Shown in pieces: positions 29,170 through 38,599 of a stretch of 64,000 nt of DNA. The position numbers and the translations under genes were made by a program. Where the stretch lies: assembly GCA_963794745.1 (NCBI GenBank), contig CAWCEZ010000005.1, positions 1-64,000 of the forward strand, in the 5' to 3' direction. Within the stretch, counting starts at the first letter, position 1, and each line of letters begins with the position of its first letter. The stretch is from Fen-671 sp963794745. GTDB lineage: Bacteria > Actinomycetota > Acidimicrobiia > Acidimicrobiales > Palsa-688. The notes under the pieces are model-generated. The model saw nothing but the letters and a program-made list of their open reading frames with translations, did no database searches and was not told the DNA's origin.

Positions 29170-29520
29170 AGACTGAAGCCATGCGTTTCTTGAGCGAGGG
29201 ATTCGAGAATTGGGGGCCCTCACGGGAAGGACTTCGCCCTTCGCTCGCCGCGCGGGATACCCGTTGTCGTGGTGAATTTCCTCGCCGCTTCGCCTGCAGG
29301 ATCCAGCAAACCAAAGGATTGGTCGCCTTCGCGCCGTTTCGCTGCAGGTTTCGCGATTAAGGCTTTGACTCGCTCGCTAGAGTGCAAGCCGCCGCCGAAC
29401 GCTTGCTCAATCGTCCAGATTAGGTGCGATTTCCTGGAGCCTCTGCGGTTTGCGCCATCGCCTGCAGGGGCGGACCGGATTCGACGACGCTTGGCGACGC
29501 CTGGCGCCTGCGCCGACGGC
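29170..29520. other. intergenic region, nothing recognised
   Basis: 350 bp between the monooxygenase stop and the ATP-grasp gene. Short frames on both strands are present without recognisable content. No repeat or hairpin stood out. Confidence 0.4.
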
Positions 29521-30428
29521 TCAAATGTCGGCCACACGGGGAGCCGCAAACTCGGCGCCGCAGGCAAAGCGCACCACCGGACCGAACGTGTTCGCCGCGA
29601 TCGCGCCAACGAAGTAGAGCCCGGGCACGGAGGATTCGAAGTCCGCAGACAGAATCGGCGCGCCCTGTACGGCATTGATTCGCGAGCGCAGCGCATCGTC
29701 GAGGAATGGCAGACGGGCTAATTCCGACCTGTAGCCCGTCCCGCAGATCACGTGATCGACCTGAACTCGCGCTTCGCCCCCCTCGCCAGCGAGCGTCAAG
29801 AGAACGCCGCCCGCGTCGGGCTTTGCTTGCAGCACCTGAAGTCCGCAATGAACGATGACCCTGCCAATAACCCGGTCACGCATGAAATACCCTGGCGCCG
29901 GACCTAGATAAGTGCGGACGATGCGCAGGCGCGTCGCCTCCGGCAGACGGCGGAACAGATGTGGCAGCTTGGTAAAGAAAACCGATCGCCAACCGGGCCC
30001 TATCTTGCTCGAAGGGCGGCGTAACTGATCGTACAGCGGTCGCGGCAGCCGCATCTTGGTGTGAAACGGGATCTGCGAGCCGCGGGCGATGAGGTGCGCC
30101 TCGGCGCCGGCTTCATGCAGCAGGCCGGCGACGTCCGCCGCTGACGCGCCAGCCCCGATGACTGCGACCTTTCGCCCTTTGAACGCGCCGAGATCATGGT
30201 GCTGAGAGGTGTGCGTCACGAGGCCCTGGGGCACGTCCGAAAGGGCTTTCGGAACCGTCGCGAAGTGTGAAATCCCTGCCGCCACAACAACGGCCCGAGC
30301 CAAGCAATGGGCTCCTGTTTCAAGCTGCAATCGATAGCGGCTGCCGTCGTACTCGAGACTCTTGACCATCACCTCCTCGAGGTGCGGCGCGAGGCGGCGC
30401 TGGAACGCTCGGCCATAATCGACATAAG
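29521..30428 (-). CDS. flavin-containing monooxygenase, N-terminus missing at joint
   Basis: About 300 C-terminal residues of an FAD/NADPH-dependent monooxygenase. The NADPH-binding GxGxxA motif is seen in KVAVIGAGASAADVAGLLHEAG, preceded by GISHFATVPKALSDVP (linker) and followed by the second dinucleotide-fold ending VICGTGYRSELARLPFL and the late SVPGLYFVGAIAANTFGPV. The N-terminal FAD-binding GxGxxG and about 100 residues are absent. Upstream of SYVDYGRAFQRR the open frame is only the shadow of a different gene on the other strand. The truncation coincides with the change of organism, so it is an assembly edge rather than a biological deletion. Confidence 0.85.
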
Positions 30429-30445
30429 AGCATGAACTGACGTTG
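30425..30445. other. junction between unrelated segments (alphaproteobacterial | acidobacterial)
   Basis: Two unrelated genes on opposite strands are cut within a few bases of each other: the monooxygenase loses its N-terminus and the deacylase its first ~80%. Gene content on the right is Acidobacteriota-like. No inverted repeat, integrase or transposase is present at the joint, so an assembly or concatenation artefact is most likely. Confidence 0.8.
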
Positions 30446-30709
30446 CCGGAGGCGATTCGCAAGTTCACTGCTTTGCCCGCGCAGCGCCTGCGGCTGACCG
30501 ATCGGGGAGTGCTGAAGAAAGGCATGTGGGCCGATGTGGTGGTTTTCGACCCGGCAACCATTCGCGACAAGTCAACGTACGAGAATCCGAACCAGTTGGC
30601 TGAAGGCATGGACGATGTGCTGGTGAACGGCGTGCCCGTGATCGCGGACGGCAAGATGACCGGGGCGCTGCCGGGTAAGGTGCTGCGCGGCGAAGGATAT
30701 GTGCCCTAG
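30435..30709 (+). CDS. N-acyl-D-amino-acid deacylase, C-terminal fragment
   Basis: Ninety C-terminal residues of an amidohydrolase-superfamily D-aminoacylase. Family features are EAIRKFTALPAQRLRLTDRGVLKKGMWADVVVFDP and the terminal VLVNGVPVIADGKMTGALPGKVLRG. The full protein is normally about 500-550 residues with the metal site in the lost part. The family-like sequence begins at about 30435 with ELTLPEAIRK, so the TTG at 30443 is not a real start. Cut by the segment junction. It is followed by rnr after about 40 bp on the same strand. Confidence 0.85.
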
Positions 30710-30747
30710 GACGATGCGCGAGATGACCGATTGCCCTACTCTTAACT

Positions 30748-33345
30748 ATGACCGATCGCGAACTGGTGGCGCGGATCGCCCGCTCCGCGGGGCGGCAAGG
30801 CGGGATACAAGCAGCTGGTGCGCGAGCTGGGGCTGGGCGGCGGGCGCGAGCGGCGCCTGCTGCTGGAGCAGCTGGCGCGGCTCACCGCGCGCGGCGAGCT
30901 GGCGCAAGCTCGACCGCGAGATCTGGGGCATTCCCAAGGCGTCGAGCGGCGCAGGTACGCGCGACAATCTGGTGGCGGGCCGGCTGGACCTGCATCGCGA
31001 TGGATACGGCTTTGTGCGGCCCAACGCGCGGCAGGCTATCGGGAATGGACGAAGACATTTTCATTCCGCCCAACGAGATCAACGGCGCCATGCAGGGCGA
31101 CCAGGTGCTGGTGGAGGTGGAGCCGCCAAAGGCGGATGGGCGGCGGCAGGGCCGCATTGTGCGCGTGCTGGAGCGGCGCAATCCGACCGTGGTGGGAGTG
31201 TTTCACTACTGCGCGGTCGGACCGCGAGCAGGGCAGCACCATGTGGTTCCATTCGACGAGCGGATGACGCAGCCATTCTGATTCCGCCGGGCGCGGAGCT
31301 GCCCGGCGCGCACGCGCTACCGACGCCGCATCGCGTACTGGGCGCTGAGGCATTCGCTCGTGCAAGACGCGAAAGCACCGAGGGCCTGGAAGGCCTGGTG
31401 GTCGATGTGGAGATTACGCGCTGGCCGACGCCGACGCGGCCGCCGATTGGGCGCGTGATTGAAGTGCTGGGCGATCCGGACGATTTTGGCGTCGACGTGG
31501 AGATGATGATCCGCAAGCACCAGTTGCCGCGGATCTTTCCCGAGAACGTGCTGGCCGAGGCGCGCGCAGTGGCGCATCTCGACGCAGGAGGAGGTTGCAG
31601 CGGCGCGAGGATTTTCGCGCCCTGCCGATTGTGACCATCGACGGCGAAACGGCGCGGGACTTTGACGATGCGGTGCTGGTGACGCGAGCGCGCAGACGGC
31701 GGGCTATGAGTTGCAGGTGCACATTGCCGATGTGGCGCGAGTACGTGCGCGCGGGCACGGACCTCGATCTGGAAGCGCGGCTGCGCGGCACCAGCGTTTA
31801 CTTTCCCGATCGCGCCATTCCCATGCTGCCGCAGGAGCTTTCGAGCGGCATCTGCAGCCTGCGCCCGCGCGAAGACCGGCTGGTGCTGAGCTGCATCATG
31901 CAGCTCGACGCCGATGGGCCGCATCGAGAGCTACGAGATCGTCGAGGGCGTGATCCGCTCGGCGGCGCGCATGACTTACACCGCGGTGCACGCGATTCTT
32001 GAGGGCGATGAGGAGACGCGGGCGCGAGTATGCGGCATTGGTTCCGGAGTTTGAGCGCATGCAGCGGCTGGCCGTGCTGATGAACAAGCGGCGCGAGGAG
32101 CGGGGCTGCATCGATTTCGACTTGCCCGAGCCGGTGATCGAGTTCGACGAGCAGGGCCAGATGCGCGGCGTGACGCGCGTCCGAGCGCACCTGGGCCAAC
32201 CGGCTGATCGAGGAGTTCATGCTGGCGGCGAACGAGTGCGTGGCCACGTGGCTCGAAGACCTGGGCGTGCCGTCGCTCTATCGCATCCACGAGAAGCCGG
32301 AGCCGCGGCGCGTGGTGCAGTTTGAGGAGCTGGCGGCGAGCTTCGGCTATTCACTGGGCTGGGCCCGCTGCCGGTAAAGCGCATCCAGACGCGCGGCGAG
32401 CGGCGGGAGTTGCACGGCAGCGGCCGCAAGCCGCGCAGCACGAGGTGCCGGAGGAAATTGCGGTGACGCCGCGGATGTACCAGAAGCTGGCCGCGCGGAT
32501 TGAGGGCAAGCCGGAAGAGCGGATTTTGAGCTACCTGATGCTGCGCTCGCTGATGCAGGCGCGCTACTCCGAGATGAACGAGGGGCATTTTGCGCTGGCC
32601 GCGCCCACTTATACGCATTTCACTTCGCCGATCCGCCGCTATCCCGACCTGATTGTGCACCGCATTGCCAAGGCGCTGCTGCGGGCGGGTGTGGAGGGGC
32701 AGCGGTGAAGTGGCCGAGGGCCGGCTCAGCTCGCCGTGGACGCATCCGCAATGAGGGACTGGGTCGGCACTCGTGATCAGCCGCAAGATCATCGCGGTCG
32801 AGACCCTGGGGTCACGCCAGATATCACAGGCGAAGCCGCCGATTCCCGGAGCCGGAGCTGGCGCAGATTGCCGAGGAGACCAGCCAGACCGAGCGCCGCG
32901 CCGCCGAGGCCGAGCGCGAGCTGGTGGAGTGGAAGAAGGTTCGCTTCATGCAGGACCGGGTGGGCGAGGAGTTTGCCGCGCTGGTGCTGAATCCCGCGAA
33001 ATACGGCCTTGTTTGTGGAGCTGACGGACATGTTTGTCGAGGGGCTGGTGCCCATCGACACGCTGCGCGGCGACCGCTACACCTGGCGCGAGAATACGCA
33101 CGAAATTGTGGGCGAGCGCTGGGGACGGCGTTTCCGCGCCGGGGATCGCGTGCAGGTGATTCTCGACCGCATTCTGGCGCAGGAGCGCAGGCTGCAGTTT
33201 TCGATTGTGGAAGAAGGGCATTCCGCTGACCGGGAAGACGGCGGCGCGGTATTCACCCAAGCCAAAGAAGGACAAGCGCAAGGACGATGCATCGACTTCA
33301 TTGAAAAGAAAGAAGCGGTTCGCAGGCAAGCGCAAACGGCGCTGA
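30748..33345 (+). CDS. rnr: ribonuclease R, many frameshifts
   Basis: Processive 3'-5' exoribonuclease of the RNB family. Shifting among the three frames recovers the whole protein: N-terminal helix-turn-helix-like MTDRELVARIARSAG...YKQLVRELGLGGGRER; cold-shock part GRLDLHRDGYGFVRP...DIFIPPNEINGAMQGDQVLVEV; the RNB catalytic stretch PIVTIDGETARDFDDAV with the metal-binding Asp residues; GTSVYFPDRAIPMLPQELSSGICSL; HFTSPIRRYPDLIVHR; then S1-domain FVELTDMFVEGLVPID and a Lys/Arg-rich tail ending at 33345. At least ten single-base shifts are needed, far denser than in neighbours. Either very poor local sequence or true decay; total length (866 codons) is normal. Confidence 0.85.
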
Positions 33346-33390
33346 GGCATTTCGAGCCGCAGCGCCGCTTGCAGCGGAGTTCAGAACGCC

Positions 33391-33739
33391 TTAGGCTCCA
33401 GCTTGCTGTGCAGCAAACTTGCCAATCACGGGCAGCTGATACCGCTCTCCCTTGAGGGCCTTCAGCAGGCAAATGACCCATGCCACAAAAAGGATCAGCG
33501 ATCCAATCAGGAAGATGATCTGCCCGAGGAGCGGAATGACATTGATAAAGCCGATCGCGAAGAAGGCAATGCCCAAGAAGATGCGACTGCCAGGCGTGAA
33601 ATCGGATGTAGGAGTTTTTGTTATAGGGTTCGACGATCAGGAAGATGATCGCGGGAATGATGGTGACGTAGGCAAGGGCACCGGCAGCATTGTCTGAGAG
33701 GCCGGACTGAGCAGGCTGGGGCGGTGGGAAGTCGGACAT
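33391..33739 (-). CDS. DUF4870 small membrane protein, frameshifted
   Basis: About 115 residues with three to four hydrophobic segments. N-terminal QSGLSDNAAGALAYVTIIPAIIFL, then IRFHAWQS, and C-terminal IIFLIGSLILFVAWVICLLKALKGERYQLPVIG, the DUF4870 pattern. The two parts lie in different frames, with an indel near 33570. An AAGGAG site precedes the ATG at 33739. The next gene upstream is a paralogue. Function unknown; inner-membrane location predicted. Confidence 0.82.
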
Positions 33740-33897
33740 GGTTGCTCCTTTGGGATGGAAAACAAAGCCGGAATAAAAACAGCCAGGTTCACCGCCGGGA
33801 GAAGCGCGGGTTGACCTTAAGCCGCTGGATGAATGTCCGGCGGCAAGAAGTGAATATCGATCAGGCTGTCCCTATGAATCCCGCAGCCTTTGAGGCT

Positions 33898-34266
33898 CTA
33901 TTTGTTTGCCTGCTGCTCCGCCAGTTGGCCGATGAGGGGCAGCTTGAACCGTTCGCCATTAAAAGCCTTGATGAGCACGATGATCCAAAGAATGAAGAAT
34001 CCCAGGCCTATCAGCGGCCACATGAACAATGTCATCCAACCGAAGAAAGGTATTCGACCGATAATCATCATCCCAATATCGACAGCGATATAGGCGATGG
34101 CAAGAAAGATGGACTGCCAGGAGTGGAAGCGCACATAGGGGTTTCGGTTGAACGGTTCGATGATGAGGAAAACAATCGCCGGAATGATCGTGACGTATGC
34201 GAGCCCGCCGGCGGCGTTGTCAGAGAGTCCGGATTGGTTTACGACGGATGGGTTCTGGTCTGACAT
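33898..34266 (-). CDS. DUF4870 small membrane protein
   Basis: Intact 122-residue paralogue of the downstream gene, sharing QSGLSDNAAGGLAYVTIIPA, VRFHSWQSIFLAI and the closing LIKAFNGERFKLPLIG. Three to four membrane helices are predicted. The ATG at 34266 is preceded by an AGGAGG ribosome binding site at ideal spacing, so the longer open frame to 34506 is not used. The pair presumably arose by tandem duplication. Function of DUF4870 proteins is unknown. Confidence 0.86.
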   Translation of the reverse strand: MSDQNPSVVNQSGLSDNAAGGLAYVTIIPAIVFLIIEPFNRNPYVRFHSWQSIFLAIAYIAVDIGMMIIGRIPFFGWMTLFMWPLIGLGFFILWIIVLIKAFNGERFKLPLIGQLAEQQANK

Positions 34267-34591
34267 CGACCCTCCTTGCAAATGGCACTCCGGATGAACC
34301 GCTGCAGCCATGCCGTGCCGAAGGGTTGGTTCGCCGGTCAGGGCAATTCCTGTACCGAAACGTACAGGCGCTACCCGGTAACATCCATCTGCAAACAGAA
34401 TCCTGAGAAGGTTAAGCACTGCCCCAGGAACACTGATTGAAGCCTGGTTGCACCATTTCTGATCCGGGCTCTTTACCCTATCGCGCTGCCACCGGCACAG
34501 ACGCACTACGGAGCTCCGCGAGGTTTGGATTCGCCAACAGGAAACCGTGAAATCGGACTATTGTCAAGAGAATTCGCGGAATTCAGGGGAG

Positions 34592-35275
34592 TTACTCCTG
34601 CTGGGAGGGTGCCAGTAGCTCCGCATCGTTGTTGCGAACATTTCCCACGCGGCCGCTGACGGGCCAAGCGCGCATCTTTTCAGCGGGGTAGGGGCGGAGC
34701 AGGTCGATTGGCGGCCGGGCGGGATCGCCGGCATCAAGCCAGCGGGTGTAGTCGCGCGGTTCCAGAATCACCGGCATGCGGTTGTGGATGGGCTCCATCA
34801 GCGCATTGGGGTCGGTGGTGAGAATGGTGAAGGTCTCGAGCGCCTCACCCTCCTTGGGTTGCCAGCGCTCCCACAGGCCGGCGAAGGCGTACGGACCCCC
34901 GTCGCGCAGGGCGATTGCGTAGGGTCGCTTGTTTTTGGGGTCAAGCTTCTGCCACTCGTAGAAGGCGTCGGCGGGCACCAGGCAGCGGCGCTTCTTGAGA
35001 GCCTCGCGGAAGGCAGGTTTTGCGGCGATTTCTTCGGCGCGGGCATTGAAGGTGGAGTAGCCGAGTTTGGCGTCTTTGGCCCAAAAGGGCACCAAGCCCC
35101 AGCGAAGCAGGGCGAATTCGCGCTGGGCTGAGTCGCGATTCAACCGCACGACAGGTTGCACGCTTTGCGGAGCGGCGTTGTAGGTGGGCGCGAACCAGGG
35201 CATATCTTCGAGCTCGACGCCGAACCAATCGGCGAGAACTTCCTGGGTTGATTTACGAGCAAATCGGCCGCACAT
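34592..35275 (-). CDS. SOS response-associated peptidase (SRAP) family protein
   Basis: A 227-residue SRAP/YedK/HMCES family protein. Catalytic Cys2 follows the initiator Met (MCGRFARKS), which fixes the start at 35275, thirty codons inside the longer frame. Other signatures are FNARAEEI, RRCLVPADAFYEW with its Glu, and the late MEPIHNRMPVIL with the conserved His. Family members form a DNA-protein crosslink at abasic sites in single-stranded DNA and protect them during replication. Divergent from yggX, with about 95 bp between starts. Confidence 0.93.
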   Translation of the reverse strand: MCGRFARKSTQEVLADWFGVELEDMPWFAPTYNAAPQSVQPVVRLNRDSAQREFALLRWGLVPFWAKDAKLGYSTFNARAEEIAAKPAFREALKKRRCLVPADAFYEWQKLDPKNKRPYAIALRDGGPYAFAGLWERWQPKEGEALETFTILTTDPNALMEPIHNRMPVILEPRDYTRWLDAGDPARPPIDLLRPYPAEKMRAWPVSGRVGNVRNNDAELLAPSQQE

Positions 35276-35370
35276 AGAGCGAGGATATCGTGACGGCAGG
35301 GCGTAGAGGGCAACCCTCAAGCTTGAGGCTGCCTGGCTATCCCGTACAATAGCGTTTGGGAGCATGACGA

Positions 35371-35643
35371 ATGGCGCACATGGTTTTTTGCGTTCGCAAC
35401 AAGAAAGAGATGGAGGGTCTGGAGGAGCCGCCCTTTGACTCGGAGTTTGGACAGAAGATTTACAAGAATGTCTCGAAGGAAGCCTGGGGCGAGTGGGTCA
35501 ATCACCAGAAGATGCTGCTGAACGAGTACCGGCTGCAGCCGTGGACCCCGGACGCGCAGCAGTTCCTTGTGGAGCAGATGGAGATGTTCTTCTTTGGCGA
35601 GGGCTCGGCTTTGCCCAAGGAGTACGTTCCTCCCTCGCACTGA
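35371..35643 (+). CDS. yggX: YggX-family iron-trafficking/oxidative damage protection protein
   Basis: Ninety residues. The opening MAHMVFCVRNKKEMEGL holds the family Cys (residue 7), and QKIYKNVSKEAWGEWVNHQKMLLNEYRL matches the core of YggX. These small proteins help limit oxidative damage to Fe-S proteins and have been proposed to handle Fe(II). The gene stands alone, followed by a GC-rich hairpin and then tRNA-Pro. Confidence 0.93.
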   Translation: MAHMVFCVRNKKEMEGLEEPPFDSEFGQKIYKNVSKEAWGEWVNHQKMLLNEYRLQPWTPDAQQFLVEQMEMFFFGEGSALPKEYVPPSH

Positions 35644-35686
35644 GCGGTCTTGGCGCGCTGGTGTAAACTTAAACAGAACCCCTGAG

Positions 35687-35706
35687 GCCGGCTCACCCGA
35701 GCCGGC
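35687..35706 (+). terminator. hairpin after yggX
   Basis: Perfect 8-bp stem GCCGGCTC-ACCC-GAGCCGGC located 44 bp after the yggX stop and 10 bp before the tRNA. Followed by TCGATTGTGT, only weakly U-rich. Probably ends the yggX transcript, although it is close enough to the tRNA to be part of its leader. Confidence 0.55.
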
Positions 35707-35716
35707 TCGATTGTGT

Positions 35717-35793
35717 CGGGACGTGGCTCAGCCTGGTAGAGCACTCGCTTGGGGTGCGAGGGGTCGGCAGTTCAAATCTGCCCGTCCCGACCA
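35717..35793 (+). tRNA. tRNA-Pro (anticodon GGG)
   Basis: A complete 77-nt cloverleaf: acceptor CGGGACG pairs with CGTCCCG followed by A and an encoded CCA. The D arm holds GGCTCAGCCTGGTAGAGC. The anticodon stem is CTCGC/GCGAG, with loop TTGGGGT giving anticodon GGG. The T arm is GGCAG-TTCAAAT-CTGCC. A variable loop of normal length separates the arms. Part of its 3' half is repeated at 35909-35962. Confidence 0.96.
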
Positions 35794-35908
35794 TTAAATC
35801 TCTTCTCCTACAATCCCCTTCGCAGCCGGCGGTTCCGTTGGCAACTGCCGAGCCACGAAGCACCCCAACCCAGAATTTGCAAAGCAAATTTGCCAATCAA
35901 GCCTGCGA

Positions 35909-35962
35909 GGGGTGCGAGGCGACGCCGAGCATGCGGCAGTTCAAATCTGCCCGTCCCTAGCA
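35909..35962 (+). repeat. partial duplicate of the tRNA-Pro 3' half
   Basis: The 24 bp at 35934-35957 are identical to 35765-35788 of the tRNA (T arm and acceptor 3' strand). Just before them, 35909-35919 (GGGGTGCGAGG) repeats the anticodon region. About 14 unrelated bases replace the tRNA variable-loop region, and the end is TAGCA in place of GACCA. It cannot fold as a tRNA because the 5' half is absent. Such 3'-end repeats typically mark attachment sites of integrated elements, here with only about 145 bp between copies, or a local tRNA duplication. Confidence 0.85.
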
Positions 35963-36066
35963 TTCGCATTCTAGGAATACTGAGTTATCAAATCTAACAA
36001 TTCATGACGTTAGAGGCCCACTCACCGTACGGGCGCCAGTGTGCCTCTCAACGCATAGTCCGGTTT

Positions 36067-36372
36067 TTAATTCCAGTAGTATCCCGCTCCGCGAAGGAAA
36101 TCAATCTCGGCGGTCAATGTGGCCGCGAAGAGGGTGATGGCAATCACTGCGATCATGAGGCGAGGAAAACGCTCCGAAAATGTAATGCGTTCCGCTGCCG
36201 CGCCGGCAAACAGACGATCGGTTCCGGCCGCGCCCTTGCGAAGACGAGTGGAAGCCGATTCGCGACTACTGGTTCTGCAATCTACCGCGGGACCTTCATT
36301 ATTAATATGAACTGCCACCCAACTGGACTTACCTGTCTGTACAAGTCGGAAATTCTGCTCTATTGTCGCCAT
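36067..36372 (-). CDS. small hypothetical protein with C-terminal membrane helix
   Basis: A 101-residue frame starting at an ATG with a GAGGAG ribosome binding site six bases upstream, which is the main reason to believe it. The first ~70 residues are polar. A single hydrophobic segment (RLMIAVIAITLFAATLTAEI) lies near the C-terminus, suggesting a tail-anchored or single-pass membrane protein. No family recognised. It sits in a lower-GC region between tRNA-Pro and the MerR gene. Confidence 0.5.
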   Translation of the reverse strand: MATIEQNFRLVQTGKSSWVAVHINNEGPAVDCRTSSRESASTRLRKGAAGTDRLFAGAAAERITFSERFPRLMIAVIAITLFAATLTAEIDFLRGAGYYWN

Positions 36373-36820
36373 GATCTCCTCAATTCCACTTCAATCCACA
36401 AGTTAGTTTAATAAGTCGCGTCCTGCCGAAACGAACGGCGCTTCATTAAGCTGATAGATACGAAGCTACTCATTTAGCAGTCTCAATTCAATGGCGAAAA
36501 CGTGGACAAAGCAAGCATAAGTACTACTACATTAGGTACTTACCAGTATGCGGAAGGGGTAACAGCTGATTGATTACCCTTCATGGTTGAGCAGCGACTT
36601 TGGCATGCGCCTCAGGGCGTGAATCTAGCTACTTACAAAGCGGAAACTGGGCTAAGTTCTCTTCTATCTTTTGCAGAGCTATAACTTCATATCACCCATC
36701 CGGATTACCTGCACGGCATGACTAAAGACTGAAGTGTGGTTACCTGAGAATCCTTGGCACGCTCGAAGAAGAACCTGAAGAGGCAAGATTTCCTCAGGCG
36801 CTTGGAATAGGTGAGGTCAA
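36373..36820. other. low-GC intergenic region
   Basis: About 450 bp with lower GC than its neighbours and no frame of note. No repeat or hairpin was recognised. Presumably the promoter region of the small 36067-36372 gene lies at its left end. Confidence 0.5.
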
Positions 36821-37303
36821 TCAGGAAGGGAAGAGAGTCCCGGACGGCGTGTGCAGCGATGTCATTCGCGGGCGGCGGCGCGGGGTTTGCGGCTGCGACG
36901 CGCCGAGCAACCCGGCAATCTCGCGCAACTCGGCGCGTGCGGCGCCAATGGTGGCGGCAGCGGATTCGAGGCGCTGGCTCTGCTCCCCTGCCGGGATCGG
37001 CAAACGTGGCTGCGGATCGGGCCGGCGAGCCTGCCCGAGTGCGTGCCGCGCGCCGGAAAGGGTGTAGCCCTCCCCATGTACGAGGCGCTTGATTTCAAGC
37101 GCCAGTTCCACGTCGCGCCGTCGATAGAGACGCTGGCCGGTGCCACTCTTGTTTGGCTTGAGCTGGGGAAACTGAGTTTCCCAGAAACGCAGCACGTAGG
37201 TTTCAACTTTGCAAATACGGGCTACGTCCCCGATCTTGAAGTAGAGGCGGTCGGGGATCGAAGGCGGTTCTTGGACGCGCTTCCGGGAGAGTTGCGTGGC
37301 CAT
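36821..37303 (-). CDS. MerR-family transcriptional regulator
   Basis: A 160-residue protein with an N-terminal MerR winged helix-turn-helix: LYFKIGDVARICKVETYVLRFWETQFPQLKPNKSGTGQRLYRRRDVELALEIKRL (about residues 20-74). The C-terminal half is Ala/Arg-rich with coiled-coil potential and lacks the Cys metal-binding pattern of metal sensors. Proteins of this short type are frequent next to ihfA or tRNA genes in Acidobacteriota and related groups; their targets are unknown. No operator could be identified. Confidence 0.9.
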   Translation of the reverse strand: MATQLSRKRVQEPPSIPDRLYFKIGDVARICKVETYVLRFWETQFPQLKPNKSGTGQRLYRRRDVELALEIKRLVHGEGYTLSGARHALGQARRPDPQPRLPIPAGEQSQRLESAAATIGAARAELREIAGLLGASQPQTPRRRPRMTSLHTPSGTLFPS

Positions 37304-37485
37304 AGCGTAGTCGAGGGCGTCGCCAATTGTGCCGGCGGAAGCGCTGCTCTAGAGGCAGTATAGGCCAGTGATTGCACTCTTTGTGAAGCAAAATCAACGA
37401 ATCAATGCATCTTTTCTCAAGCCGCACCCCTTTTCAGGAGCCAGGAGGTCCGACAAGAATGCGATTTTGCTCCTGGCTGACCCGC

Positions 37486-38599
37486 TCAGGCAGGATCGGG
37501 TGGTGCGATTGGAGTGCGAGCGGGGGAATGTTGCGGAGCGGCGCGGAGGTACTGCACCGGCCAACTCGCCGTTTCACCCAGGGCGGCTGCCGAGTGGAGC
37601 GGCCAATACGGATCGCGCAGCATCTCGCGGGCCAGGAACACCAGATCAGCCTTGCCCTCGGCTACGAGCTCGTTGGCCTGGTTTGGATCGGTGATCATAC
37701 CCACGGCTGCCGTTGGAATGCCGGCCTCAGATCGGATTCGAGCCGCAAAGGGTGCTTGAAAGCCGGGTCCGACGGGAATGCGGGCATTGGGAACCTGTCC
37801 GCCGGAAGAAGCGTCGACCAGGTCAACGCCATGCGCTTTGAAAAGGCGCGCAAGCTCAACGGAGTCGTCGATGGACCAGCCGCCCTCGACCCAATCTGTC
37901 GCGGAGATGCGGACGAAGAGAGGGAGGTGCGACGGCCACTCGGCGCGGACTGCGTCCACAACTTCGAGCGCGAAGCGGGTGCGATTCTCAAAGCTGCCGC
38001 CGTAGGCGTCGGTGCGTGTGTTGGCGAGCGGCGAAAGGAACTCGTGAATCAGGTAGCCGTGGGCTGCGTGAATCTCGACGTAGTCAAATCCTGCAGCGAG
38101 GGCACGGCGCGCGGCAAGGGCAAAGGCGTGGATGACTTCGGCGATTCCTGCCTGATCGAGGGCCTGCGGTACTCCATAACTGGGAGGAGAATGCTACGGC
38201 GCTTGGCGCGGCGGGTTGCCAGCCGCCTTGTTCGGGAATCACGCAGCCGCTCACCGCCAAAGGGTGGCGACATGCTTGCTTTGCGTCCTGCATGCGCCAA
38301 TTGGATTCCGGCACGCACGCCCTGCGACTGGATGAAGCGGGCGATGCGTTGCAGCTCTGGAATGTGGGCATCTTTCCAGATGCCCAGGTCGGCGGGGGAG
38401 ATGCGGCCTTCCGGCAAGACGGCGGATGCCTCAAGCGTGAGCAGGCCGGACCGCCTTGAGCGCGGGCGCCGAGATGCACAAAATGCCAATCGCTGGCGAA
38501 GCCGTCTCGGGATGAGTACTGGCACATGGGCGAGACGCCGATGCGATTGGCGAAGGTGACGGAGCGAAGCTGAAAAGGCGAAAAAAGAGGATGGCTCAT
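37486..38599 (-). CDS. NADH:flavin oxidoreductase (OYE/YqjM-like), frameshifted
   Basis: An FMN-dependent TIM-barrel oxidoreductase of the Old Yellow Enzyme family, about 370 residues. Recovered pieces: MSHPLFSPFQLRSVTFANRIGVSPMCQYSS with the YqjM-type redox-sensing Cys; PADLGIWKDAHIPELQRIARFIQSQG; GIQLAHAGRKAS; FDYVEIHAAHGYLIHEFLSPLANTRTDAYGGSFENR; and the C-terminal FMN-phosphate region GKADLVFLAREMLRDPYWPLHSA. At least three frameshifts lie between about 38,080 and 38,460. The class reduces activated C=C bonds with NAD(P)H; the physiological substrate is unknown. The final residues (SPARTPIAPPDPA) are family-like. Confidence 0.85.

Noticed and set aside
30425..30445. Horizontal transfer of the acidobacterial segment
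   Set aside because: No mobility genes or att-like sites are present and both flanking genes are cut without repair; a second similar change at ~47.5 kb to a third phylum makes an artefact more likely.
31079..31924. 281-codon minus-strand frame across the RNase R region
   Set aside because: The plus strand encodes RNase R motifs in three frames; the minus frame is Arg/Ala/Pro-rich with no family features.
35909..35962. Second tRNA-Pro gene
   Set aside because: Only the 3' half is present; no D arm or 5' acceptor strand can be found upstream.
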